40,425 nucleotides of DNA from Pararhodospirillum photometricum DSM 122 (GTDB taxonomy: Bacteria; Pseudomonadota; Alphaproteobacteria; Rhodospirillales; Rhodospirillaceae), in assembly GCF_000284415.1 (NCBI RefSeq), contig NC_017059.1, forward strand, positions 2,580,334 to 2,620,758, read 5' to 3'. Below, piece after piece: positions 19,174 to 26,866 of the stretch. The notes under the pieces were generated by a model. That model was not told the origin of the DNA and made no database searches. It saw nothing but the letters and a program-made list of their open reading frames with translations. Both the position numbers and the translations under genes were made by a program. The number at the start of each line of letters is the position of its first letter. Positions within the stretch are counted from its first letter, which is position 1.

Positions 19174-20448
19174 ATGACCGCTTTGATCGCCTCTTTGTCC
19201 TCCCTCCTGGGGGGGACCGCTTTTCTCCTGCTGGGCAATGGGTTACTGGGCACCCTCCTGGGGGTGGGCCTCGCCGACATGGGCCAAGGTCCGGCCGTGT
19301 CCTCCCTGGTCATGGGGGCCTACTTCAGCGGCTTGATCCTGGGCTCGTTGCGGTTGCCAGCCCTGATTGGCCGGGTTGGGCACATCCGGGCCTTTGCCCT
19401 GCTGGCCTGCGTGTTCTCAACTGCGGTTCTGGCCCATGCCCTGATGGTTAACGCCTGGGCCTGGGCGGCCCTGCGCTTTGTCGAGGGCGTGGCCATGGCC
19501 GGCCTGTTCATGTGCCTGGAGAGCTGGCTCAACGAGCGCGCCACCCGCGAAACCCGGGGCACGGTGCTCTCGATTTACATGATCACCCTCTATCTGGCCC
19601 AGGGCCTCGGCCCCTTGCTGCTGATGGCCGGTGACCCCAAAAGCACGGCGCCGTTCGCCGTGGCCGCCATGCTTTTGTCGTTGGCCGTGGTGCCCATCAC
19701 CTTGACCCGCCTGCCCTCGCCGTCGCTGCCTGCCACCAAGTCCTTTGGGGCGCGGCGCCTGATCGAGGTCTCGCCCTCGGGCTTTTTGGGCAGCTTTGGC
19801 AGTGGCCTGGGTCTTGGCGCCTTCTATGCCCTGGGACCGTTGTTTGCGCGCATGGCGGGCTTCACCATTGATCAGGTCGCGCTGTTCATGAGCAGCATCA
19901 TCATCGGCGGCCTCGTCTTGCAATGGCCCCTCGGGCGCCTGTCGGACCGCACCGACCGCCGACGCATCTTGCTGCTGGCCACCACGGGCGTGGCGGTGTG
20001 CTGTGCCGTGCTGGCCCTGTTGACCTTGGCCGGAGGTGCGGCGCTGGCAGGCGGCCTGACCTTTGCGCTATTCTTGCTGGTCTCGGCCTTGTTCGGCTCG
20101 CTGCTGACCTTGATTTATCCCATCAGCGTGGCGCTGGCCAACGACCGGGTGACGTCTTCCGATATGGTCGGGGTGAGCGGTGGACTGCTGTTCGTCAACA
20201 GTGTGGGCTCGGCCATTGGTCCGCTGATCGCTGCCGGCCTGATGGAGGGCATGGGGCCGGCCGGGCTTTTCGTGTTCCTGTCGCTGGTGGGGGGCGGCCT
20301 GGGGCTAGCGACCTTGTGGCGCATGATGGCGCGCGAACCGGCGCTCGGCCCCGACCGTCAGCCGTTTCGCGTCACCCCCAGCACCTCGCCGGTGGTCGGT
20401 GAACTGGACCCGCGTCAGGATCCCGCCCGCGAGGAGCCACGCCCGTGA
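19174..20448 (+). CDS. MFS transporter (YcaD-like)
   Basis: A 424-residue major facilitator protein with about 12 predicted helices. Visible family features are the opening LLGNGLLGTLLGVGLA, the helix-4 region FMCLESWLNERATRETRG shared with YcaD-type carriers, and the second-half loop GRLSDRTDRRRILL (motif A). Substrate unknown. The stop overlaps the GTG start of the HD-domain gene by 4 bases (GTGA), so the two are co-translated; whether their functions are linked is not clear. The hydrophilic tail after residue about 385 is not conserved in type. Confidence 0.88.
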   Translation: MTALIASLSSLLGGTAFLLLGNGLLGTLLGVGLADMGQGPAVSSLVMGAYFSGLILGSLRLPALIGRVGHIRAFALLACVFSTAVLAHALMVNAWAWAALRFVEGVAMAGLFMCLESWLNERATRETRGTVLSIYMITLYLAQGLGPLLLMAGDPKSTAPFAVAAMLLSLAVVPITLTRLPSPSLPATKSFGARRLIEVSPSGFLGSFGSGLGLGAFYALGPLFARMAGFTIDQVALFMSSIIIGGLVLQWPLGRLSDRTDRRRILLLATTGVAVCCAVLALLTLAGGAALAGGLTFALFLLVSALFGSLLTLIYPISVALANDRVTSSDMVGVSGGLLFVNSVGSAIGPLIAAGLMEGMGPAGLFVFLSLVGGGLGLATLWRMMAREPALGPDRQPFRVTPSTSPVVGELDPRQDPAREEPRP

Positions 20449-21101
20449 GCCCGCAGCCGCCCCCCCTGGATCCCACACAGCAACGCCGCCTGCGCGCCCA
20501 GGCGCCGCGCACGTGGCAGCGCATGCTCTCGGGCCGACGCCTGAACCTCATCGAGCCCTCGCCCCTGGATATCGAGATCGAGGACATCGCGCTCGGCCTG
20601 TCGCGCAACACCCGCTGGAACGGGCAAACCCTCGGGGATCACGGCTGGTCGGTAGCCCAGCATTCGCTGCTGGTCACCGAGATTGTGCGCGACCTGCACG
20701 ACCGGGTCGATCCTCGGCTTTTGCTGACCGCCTTGCTGCACGATGCCAGCGAATACGTGACCCACGACCTGATCACGCCCCTCAAGGCCGCGGTCGGCGA
20801 TGTGTTTCGCGAACTCGAAGATCGGCTGATGTGCGCCGTTTATACCCGCTTCGGCTTGCCCGCCCGTCCCTCTCCCGAGGTCCATGCCCTGATCAAAAAA
20901 GCCGACCGCCTTGCCGCCGCCACCGAGGCCGTGCAACTGGCCGGCTTTACGGAGGCCGAGGTCCGCACCGTTTTGGAAATTCGCGAGCCTCCCCTCCCCA
21001 GCGTTTCCCTGACCCCGCTGCCCGTGGCCGACGCCAGACGGCTGTTTTTGGAGCGCTTCCACACCCTGGAAAAGGCCGTGCGCCTAGCCGCGCGATCGTG
21101 A
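20445..21101 (+). CDS. HD-domain phosphohydrolase (YfbR-like)
   Basis: A metal-dependent phosphohydrolase of 218 residues, similar in motif order to YfbR 5'-deoxynucleotidases. His73 (SVAQHSLL), His99-Asp100 (LLHDASEYVTHD), Glu103, Asp108 and Asp153 (KKADRLAA) reproduce the HD metal site and nearby catalytic residues. YfbR relatives remove phosphate from deoxynucleoside monophosphates; that substrate is inferred by family only. Start GTG 20445 overlaps the upstream transporter stop. An alternative reading is a generic HD hydrolase of unknown substrate. Confidence 0.87.
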   Translation: MSPQPPPLDPTQQRRLRAQAPRTWQRMLSGRRLNLIEPSPLDIEIEDIALGLSRNTRWNGQTLGDHGWSVAQHSLLVTEIVRDLHDRVDPRLLLTALLHDASEYVTHDLITPLKAAVGDVFRELEDRLMCAVYTRFGLPARPSPEVHALIKKADRLAAATEAVQLAGFTEAEVRTVLEIREPPLPSVSLTPLPVADARRLFLERFHTLEKAVRLAARS

Positions 21102-21153
21102 CGCTTCGGGCGCAGCCGGCCTCTTGCGTCACCTTGCAATGCACGGCGCAAGA

Positions 21154-21170
21154 CCTTGCAGACTGCAAGG
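21154..21170. promoter_or_regulatory. 17-bp perfect palindrome, candidate operator
   Basis: CCTTGCAGACTGCAAGG: 8-bp arms around a central A. A related half, CCTTGCAATGCA, lies about 20 bases upstream (21132-21143). Position fits an operator for the transcript that continues to the terminator at 21418. The cognate regulator is unknown. Confidence 0.45.
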
Positions 21171-21317
21171 CTATCGCGCCCGCGTCATAAAACATTAACC
21201 CTTTGAAAAGACTACCCTTCCCCCATCGACCCCAACTGGCACGCTCGATGCTTATTGAAAGGCAGAACGCCGCGCGATCCGCCGTCCTCGACGGAAGAAA
21301 CCGTGGTTCCCTTTCGC

Positions 21318-21411
21318 TGATCGTCCTGGTTTCAAGGGCCTGGGGTGTCCGGCGGTTCCAAACCGCACTTCCCCGCCGCCGTCCGGCGCACTAGGTCTTT
21401 CGGGACGATCA
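21318..21411 (+). ncRNA. Candidate structured leader RNA or sRNA upstream of the pabBC remnant
   Basis: A 12-bp closing helix (21318-21329 with 21400-21411, including GATCGTCC/GGACGATC) encloses a second helix GGCCTGG/CTAGGTC (21337-21343/21391-21397) and two perfect small hairpins, GCGGTT/AACCGC and CGCCG/CGGCG. It is followed seven bases later by a strong terminator. This could be an independent small RNA or an attenuator of the folate gene downstream. No known family was recognised. Confidence 0.45.
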
Positions 21412-21417
21412 TCGGGC

Positions 21418-21452
21418 GGGGCGACCAGATCTTGGTCGCCCCGTTTTTTTTT
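21418..21452 (+). terminator. Strong Rho-independent terminator
   Basis: A 10-bp perfect stem GGGGCGACCA/TGGTCGCCCC with a 5-base loop, followed by nine T. It ends transcription coming from the HD gene or the candidate RNA, about 80 bases before the pabB start. Confidence 0.92.
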
Positions 21453-21531
21453 GCGTAAGAAGAGAGGGACCCGGGCAGACCCGCCCCCTCAGGCTTCTTC
21501 CCTCTTCTTCGACCCGAGCACCGGCGTGGGC

Positions 21532-22092
21532 ATGAACTTTCTGGAAATCCCCTATAGCGATCCCCTGCGCGCCTTCGCGCCGTGGGCCCCTCAGCCCTGG
21601 GCCATGCTGCTCGACAGCGGCGGCCCCGACCGCAATCGCGCCCGCTATTCCTATCTCGCCGTCGAGCCCTTCCAAACGCTCCAAGCCAGCGGTGACGGCG
21701 ATCCCTTCGCCGCCCTGGCCGAGGCCCTGGCCGCCCAAGCCCGACGCCGCCCGCCCCGGCTCGCCTCGAAGCCAGCGATCGCGGTGCCGACGATGCCGTG
21801 TTGCTCAACACCCAAGGCCGCGTCGCCGAGACCACCGTCGCCACCCTCCTGGCCCGCCTCGACGGCACCTGGGTGACTCCCCCCCTCCGCGACGGCGCCC
21901 TCCCCCGGCATCACCCGCCACCGCCTCCTCGCCGCCGGCCTCCTCCACCCCGCCCCCCTCTCCCCTTCCGCCCTCGCCCAAGCCGACGCCCTGGTTCTCG
22001 CCAACACCTTGGGTTTGCGCCCGGTTGCCACGTTTGAAGGCCGGGCGTTGGTGACGGACGGTTGGGAGGTTCTCTCGCGCTTCTCTTCTTAA
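21532..22092 (+). pseudogene. Collapsed pabBC fusion gene (PabB head joined to PabC tail)
   Basis: Codons from ATG 21532 encode about 75 residues of an aminodeoxychorismate synthase component I N-terminus (MNFLEIPYSDPLRAFAP, then PWAMLLDSGG and ARYSYLAVEPF). Near 21765 the match jumps, in another frame, to the 4-amino-4-deoxychorismate lyase C-terminus (ADDAVLLNTQGRVAETTVATLL, partly shown), and a further frameshift near 21905 leads to GITRHRLLAAGLL, ALVLANTLGLRPV and a stop at 22090-22092. The whole chorismate-binding domain and the lyase active-site half, several hundred residues, are gone. PabB-PabC fusions exist in bacteria, so this is best read as one fusion gene with a large internal deletion. 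p-Aminobenzoate must be made from another locus or taken up. Confidence 0.82.
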
Positions 22093-22101
22093 GGCTTCGC
22101 C

Positions 22102-22159
22102 TTCTGGGGGCTGCCGCCCCCAGACCCCGGCCTGGGGAAGCAAGCTTCCCCAGACCCCT
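22102..22159 (+). repeat. Two adjacent REP-like hairpins
   Basis: TTCTGGGGGCTGCCGCCCCCAG (22102-22123) and CCTGGGGAAGCAAGCTTCCCCAG (from 22131), each followed by ACCCC, between the pabC remnant and the IS fragment. Confidence 0.7.
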
Positions 22160-22169
22160 GAAGCTGAGA

Positions 22170-23178
22170 GATCTAGTGCAAGACCAGCTGAGCTGGATGC
22201 GGTTCTGCGGCCTGGGGCCGGGCGATGCGGTGCCGGATGCCAACACTCTTTGGGATTTCCGCGAAGCGCTGATCGCGGCCGGTGCGTTTGACGATTTGTT
22301 CCAGCGGCTCGACCGGGCGATCAGCGAGGCGGGCTATCTGCCGATGTCGGGGCAGATCGTCGACGCGACGCTGGTGTCGGCGCCGCGCCAACGCAATACC
22401 GAGGCCGAGAAACAGACGATCAAGGAGGGTAAGGTTCCCGAGGACTGGCGAGACAAGCCGGCCAAGCTGCGGCAGAAGGATCGCGATGCCCGCTGGACGG
22501 TGAAGTTTTCCAAGGGAAAGGTCAGAGAGGACGGTACACCTCAAGGCGATATCGCCATCCCTCATTTCGGTTACAAGAACCACGTCTCGATTGACCGCAA
22601 GCACGGGATCATCCGCCGCGCGCTCGTCACCGATGCGGCCGCAGCCGATGGCACCCGACTGCGCGAGGGGCTGATCGATCCGGCCAATACCGCCTCCGAC
22701 GTGTGGGCCGACAGCGCTTACCGCTCCGAGGCCAACGAGGCGTTCCTTGCCGAAGCCGGCAAGGTCAGCCGCATCCACCGCAAGAAGCCCAAGGGCAAAC
22801 CGATGCCTCGGGCGACCGCCAGGGCCAACGCGGTGAAATCCAGGATCTGCTCCCGGGTCGAGCATGTCTTCGCCGAGATGAAGGGTCGGATGGGGCTGGT
22901 CATCCGGACCATCGACCTCGCCCGCGCCAGGGCAGCGATCACGCTCGCCAACATGGCCTACAACATGAAGCGCTGGTCCTGGCTCGACCGTCAGGCCGAA
23001 CTCGCCTGATCGGCGCCCGACCGGGCGCTCCCCAGGGGGGATGCCGCCGATCCTGGGGGCTCGTCACCCGCTTCATACCACTCGCCCCGGAAAATCAGTG
23101 ATCGCAGCGCCGATCACAACCCGATCGAGCGGCCAGCGACATGCGGTGCCGTTCAAGGCCGGTTTCCGGAAGTGTCCA
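22170..23178 (+). mobile_element. IS5-family element, copy 1, 5'-truncated
   Basis: The element matches copy 2 (25505-26830) from within the transposase to the right terminal repeat, whose last bases are GGTTTCCGGAAGTGTCCA at 23161-23178. The left end and about the first 145 transposase codons are missing; the match starts near 22170, just after the hairpin repeats. It is inverted relative to copy 2, and the two flank an AT-rich restriction-modification module. Confidence 0.85.
22173..23009 (+). pseudogene. Truncated IS5-family transposase
   Basis: The surviving part covers SWMRFCGLGPGDAVPDANTLWDF through the C-terminus (WLDRQAELA, TGA at 23007-23009). The catalytic residues are all inside it: Asp in IVDATLVSAP, Asp in DVWADSAYRS and Glu in CSRVEHVFAEMK. 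The N-terminal DNA-binding part is lost, so it cannot act as a normal transposase. Its C-terminus is complete, unlike copy 2. Confidence 0.85.
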
Positions 23179-23318
23179 GATATCGTGGCCCCGGAGGCAG
23201 GGGGATAAGCCATTAGCGCATTGTCCCAGGAACGGAACTTCGCTAAGCTTAGCGCTGCATTTTGCAGGAGCAAAAAAGCTCTTTGCAATAAATCTACATA
23301 ACGATGGGAATTACAACC
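23179..23318. promoter_or_regulatory. Upstream region of the Type II-like RM pair with tandem inverted repeats
   Basis: Between the IS end and the endonuclease start lie three inverted repeats in a row: CGCTAAGCTTAGCG (23241-23254, perfect palindrome), CTGCA-TTT-TGCAG (23255-23267) and GAGC-A6-GCTC (23268-23281). They could be operator sites or an RNA leader for the module; no controller (C) gene is present. Confidence 0.45.
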
Positions 23319-24149
23319 ATGTCAGCATATAAAGAATTTACAAAAAGGCTGAAGCTACTGTTTTCAAAGAATCCTGACCTGATCGTTACTACACTAAGCA
23401 ACATTTTCACTATGCGCCTTATTGGCAACAAAACTCATGGTGACTTGGCTGAGATAGCTATTTCAGAATTTATCAATCAATTTATGTATGATTTTAAGTC
23501 GCTACATGTAGGAAAAGACTTATATCGAGCGAAATCGAACGAAGAAGATATATCTGTCACCAATGAAATCACAAACGAGGTGATTCCTGTAAGCTTAAAG
23601 GCTTATGGTGATGGGCCTTTGCAGTTATCAACTGACAAGAACTCGATGCTATTTCCAGCATTACAAAAACTGGGGACTAGAATTTCAGGAAGTGAGCTTC
23701 AATCTCTTTGGCTTATGCCTGAATTTGCAGGGTTCGGTAACATTAACATTCTTCCGCTGATCTACGACGAGAAAGAAAATAAATGCAATATCCTCGTATT
23801 TGACGCGGAGCGCGCTCGCCAAGCTGTCGACTATGTTATTCTTGAAGATGCGGGAAGCGGCAGAAAGCACCCAGTATTCCGCTTTTATGACGCCCTGGAC
23901 GGCTACATATGCGAAGTCCGATATGGAAGCGCAACGACTAATGCTCTGCAACGAGGTTTGTGGACGCATACACGCAACGGCCTGAAATACTTCGACTCCT
24001 TGACGGGAGGATGGGTTTCATACTCGCATAATCTGACTTTGGTTTCCCTATTTTCTCATGCACTCGTTTCGACAGAGCGAGGGCACACAAAGGCATTGGA
24101 AGAGATCAAAGCCGATATTGAACAAATTAAAAGAAACGCAGGTTTTTAA
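23319..24149 (+). CDS. Probable Type II restriction endonuclease
   Basis: A 276-residue protein recognised mainly by context: it stops one base before a D12-class adenine methyltransferase start, the usual tight R-M arrangement, and both genes are far AT-richer than the surroundings. A possible PD-(D/E)xK-type site is Asp77 in EEDISV with the S-L-K triad at about 92-94 (VIPVSLKAYG), but this is weak. The tail (about 255-276) is a short coiled coil. ATG 23319 is preferred to 23304 because GGGAA lies upstream at suitable distance. I cannot name the prototype or recognition site. Confidence 0.65.
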   Translation: MSAYKEFTKRLKLLFSKNPDLIVTTLSNIFTMRLIGNKTHGDLAEIAISEFINQFMYDFKSLHVGKDLYRAKSNEEDISVTNEITNEVIPVSLKAYGDGPLQLSTDKNSMLFPALQKLGTRISGSELQSLWLMPEFAGFGNINILPLIYDEKENKCNILVFDAERARQAVDYVILEDAGSGRKHPVFRFYDALDGYICEVRYGSATTNALQRGLWTHTRNGLKYFDSLTGGWVSYSHNLTLVSLFSHALVSTERGHTKALEEIKADIEQIKRNAGF

Positions 24150-24150
24150 G

Positions 24151-25281
24151 ATGCTCGACCTTCTCGGCAATGTTCTTGATAGAGAACCAGAAACACAGGG
24201 CATAAAGTATGCGGGTGCTAAAACAAAGCTAATCGGTGCAATTATCGATATTGTTTCATCGGTGAAGCCGAAAAGGGTCTTTGACGGCTTTGCAGGAACA
24301 ACGAGAGTGTCACAGGCACTCGCACAAACAGGCTATCAGGTCATAGCTAACGACAAGGCTATTTGGTCAAAGACGTTTGCAGAGTGTTATCTGAACGCAA
24401 AGCGCGACCTAGATCATTATAAGCGGATCATCGATTACCTAAATTTAGTCACCCCTGAGCATGGTTGGTTTTCAGAGCATTATGGCGGCGAAGTTGGCGA
24501 AGGCGGCGCGTCGAGGGGGCTGGACGGGCTTAAAAAGCCTTTCCAGATGCACAATGCGAACAAGCTGGACGCAATCCGCAGTGAGATAGATCGCTTAGGG
24601 CTGGAGGATGACGAAAAGAATGTCGCCCTCACCAGTCTGATAATGGGACTTGAGCGCGTCGATAGCACGTTAGGCCACTACGTTTCATATCTGAACGAAT
24701 GGTCGCCCCGTTCCTACAAGCTGCTTCGACTTGAAGTGCCCCGCATCATTCAGAGCGAACAAACGCACGAGGTCCATAACGCAGATACCGTTGAGCTTAC
24801 AGGGAGCATTGACGCAGACTTGGCGTATTTCGATCCACCATATGGATCGAACAACGAAAAAATGCCGCCGTCCCGCGTCCGCTACGAATCCTATTATCAT
24901 ATTTGGAAGTCGGTCATTCTTAATGACAGACCACCATTGTTTGGTGCTGCTCGCCGTCGAGAGGATTCATCCGACAGCGTTGGCGGATCTGAATTTGAAG
25001 AATTTAGAAAGGGCAGCAGCGGCCGCTTTATCGTGGTCGAAGCGATCGAGCGGCTAATTCAGAACACCAAAGCACCTTACATCGTCTTGTCGTATAGCTC
25101 TGGTGGCCGAGCGACCGCAGAAGAGTTGACCGACATTCTGGCGGCAAATGGCGATGTTATCGATCTAATGAAAATATCACATAAAAAGAACGTCATGGCT
25201 CATATGAAATGGACGAATGACTGGCTGCGCGACGCTGAAACAGATCACCTTGAATATCTGTTTTTGCTACGGAAGGGGTAA
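24151..25281 (+). CDS. D12-class adenine-specific DNA methyltransferase
   Basis: A 376-residue N6-adenine methyltransferase. Motif X appears as KYAGAKTKLI (19-28), the SAM-binding motif I as DGFAGTTRVS (45-54) and the catalytic motif IV as DPPY (228-231). About 170 residues between I and IV hold the recognition domain, which is the alpha/D12 order. It protects host DNA from the endonuclease encoded one base upstream. ATG 24151 is chosen because it matches the family N-terminus; the frame extends upstream only as overlap. High A+T and unlike codon use indicate recent transfer as one module. Confidence 0.9.
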   Translation: MLDLLGNVLDREPETQGIKYAGAKTKLIGAIIDIVSSVKPKRVFDGFAGTTRVSQALAQTGYQVIANDKAIWSKTFAECYLNAKRDLDHYKRIIDYLNLVTPEHGWFSEHYGGEVGEGGASRGLDGLKKPFQMHNANKLDAIRSEIDRLGLEDDEKNVALTSLIMGLERVDSTLGHYVSYLNEWSPRSYKLLRLEVPRIIQSEQTHEVHNADTVELTGSIDADLAYFDPPYGSNNEKMPPSRVRYESYYHIWKSVILNDRPPLFGAARRREDSSDSVGGSEFEEFRKGSSGRFIVVEAIERLIQNTKAPYIVLSYSSGGRATAEELTDILAANGDVIDLMKISHKKNVMAHMKWTNDWLRDAETDHLEYLFLLRKG

Positions 25282-25287
25282 GCGTAG

Positions 25288-25504
25288 GTAACTGCTCACG
25301 GGGCTGGTCGGAGACAGTTGCGGTCGGGGTGGAAATGTGAGTCACTCCAGGGATGGGAGAGACACCACGTTATCCGCCTGAGTGATGCCGAGAAGGACGC
25401 CCTGATTACCGATCAGGCGGCGTTGATTGAGCGCTTGGCGGCGCGGGTGGAGGAGTTGGAGGCACTGGTCGGCAAGCCTAGGAAGACCTCGTCGAACTCC
25501 CACC
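25288..25504 (+). mobile_element. Left remnant of a second IS (probably IS66-type) interrupted by IS5 copy 2
   Basis: Begins with GTAACTGCTCACGGGG, which recurs inverted at 26851-26866 on the other side of IS5 copy 2: these look like the terminal repeats of an outer element. Inside, a frame from about 25372 reads RLSDAEKDALITDQ...ARVEELEALVGKPRKTSSNS, the coiled N-terminus of an IS66-like (ISBst12-type) transposase, cut off where IS5 begins. No 8-bp target duplication is seen. Confidence 0.65.
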
Positions 25505-26830
25505 TGGACACCTCCGGAAACCGGCCTTGAACGGCAGCGCATGTCGCTGGCCGCTCGATCGGGTTGTGATCGGCGCTGCGATCACTGATTTTCCGGGGCG
25601 AGTGGTATGAAGCGGGTGACGAGCCCCCAGGATCGGCGGCATCCCCCCTGGGGAGCGCCCGGTCGGGCGCCGATCAGGCGAGTTCGGCCTGACGGTCGAG
25701 CTAGGACCAGCGCTTCATGTTGTAGGCCATGTTGGCGAGCGTGATCGCTGCCCTGGCGCGGGCGAGGCCGATGGTCCGGATGACCAGCCCCATCCGACCC
25801 TTCATCTCGGCGAAGACATGCTCGACCCGGGAACGGATCCTGGATTTCACCGCGTTGGCCCTGGCGGTCGCCCGAGGCATCGGTTTGCCCTTGGGCTTCT
25901 TGCGGTGGATGCGGCTGACCTTGCCGGCTTCGGCAAGGAACGCCTCGTTGGCCTCGGAGCGGTAAGCGCTGTCGGCCCACACGTCGGAGGCGGTATTGGC
26001 CGGATCGATCAGCCCCTCGCGCAGTCGGGCGCCATCGGCTGTGGCCGCGTCGGTGACGAGCGCGCGGCGGATGATCCCGTGCTTGCGGTCGATCGAGACG
26101 TGGTTCTTGTAACCAAAATGAGGGATGGCGATATCGCCTTGATGTGTGCCGTCCTCTCTGACCTTTCCCTTGGAAAACTTCACCGTCCAGCGGGCATCGC
26201 GATCCTTCTGCCGCAGCTTGGCCGGCTTGTCTCGCCAGTCCTCGGGAACCTTGCCCTCCTTGATCGTCTGTTTCTCGGCCTCGGTATTGCGTTGGCGCGG
26301 CGCCGACATCAGCGTCGCGTCGACGATCTGCCCCGACATCGGCAGATAGCCCGCCTCGCTGATCGCCCGGTCGAGCCGCTGGAACAAATCGTCAAACGCA
26401 CCGGCCGCGATCAGCGCTTCGCGGAAATCCCAAAGAGTGTTGGCATCCGGCACCGCATCGCCCGGCCCCAGGCCGCAGAACCGCATCCAACTCAGCCGGT
26501 CGCGCACCAGGTACGTCGTCCGACCCAGCGCCAGACCGTGCAGCGACTGCAACACCAGCATTTTGAATTTCAAAACCGCGTCAAAGCCGGGCCGACCGCC
26601 CTTCGAGGGCGCACTCCGTCGCCGGACCGCACGCTCCAGAACCGGCCGAAACAGTTCGAAATCCACCGTCTTCGACAGCGTCTCCAGCGGATCGCCCTCC
26701 GCCGAAAGTTCCGCCAGACGACGCTCGACATCCCAGAACCCGATCTGAACCGCCATTGCCGCCCCTCCCAACAGCCGATCGCCTATGGAATCACGAACCA
26801 GACCCGGACGCCAGTTTCCGGAGGTGTCCA
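25505..26830 (-). mobile_element. IS5-family element, copy 2, complete ends
   Basis: 1326 bp bounded by 21-bp imperfect inverted repeats: TGGACACCTCCGGAAACCGGC at the left differs at one position from the complement of the right end, with the right terminus at 26830. No target duplication is evident (left flank CACC, right flank CGTG). It sits within the outer IS remnant. Confidence 0.85.
25701..26756 (-). CDS. IS5-family transposase, last residues removed by a nonsense change
   Basis: 351 residues starting at ATG 26756 (MAVQIGFWDVERRL). The N-terminal domain includes GGRPGFDAVLKFKMLVLQ; the DDE residues are in IVDATLMSAP, DVWADSAYRS and RSRVEHVFAEMK. Compared with copy 1, the codon after KRWS is TAG instead of TGG, so the final ten residues (WLDRQAELA region) are lost. 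The catalytic core is intact; whether it is active is uncertain. Downstream (25505-25700) the element continues to its terminal repeat without another gene. Confidence 0.88.
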   Translation of the reverse strand: MAVQIGFWDVERRLAELSAEGDPLETLSKTVDFELFRPVLERAVRRRSAPSKGGRPGFDAVLKFKMLVLQSLHGLALGRTTYLVRDRLSWMRFCGLGPGDAVPDANTLWDFREALIAAGAFDDLFQRLDRAISEAGYLPMSGQIVDATLMSAPRQRNTEAEKQTIKEGKVPEDWRDKPAKLRQKDRDARWTVKFSKGKVREDGTHQGDIAIPHFGYKNHVSIDRKHGIIRRALVTDAATADGARLREGLIDPANTASDVWADSAYRSEANEAFLAEAGKVSRIHRKKPKGKPMPRATARANAVKSRIRSRVEHVFAEMKGRMGLVIRTIGLARARAAITLANMAYNMKRWS

Positions 26831-26866
26831 CGTGATCGCCAAACAGCCAACCCCGTGAGCAGTTAC
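26831..26866 (+). mobile_element. Right terminal remnant of the outer IS
   Basis: 36 bases ending CCCCGTGAGCAGTTAC, the inverted complement of the left end at 25288-25303. The body of the outer element has been deleted. Confidence 0.6.

Noticed and set aside
21337..21397. 6S RNA
   Set aside because: The motif CCTGGGGTGT...GCACTAGG recalls the closing stem of 6S RNA, but the hairpin is far too short (about 60-95 nt rather than about 160-180).
25501..26834. Target-site duplication of the complete IS5-family copy
   Set aside because: Flanks CACC and CGTG do not match; insertion was probably followed by rearrangement.
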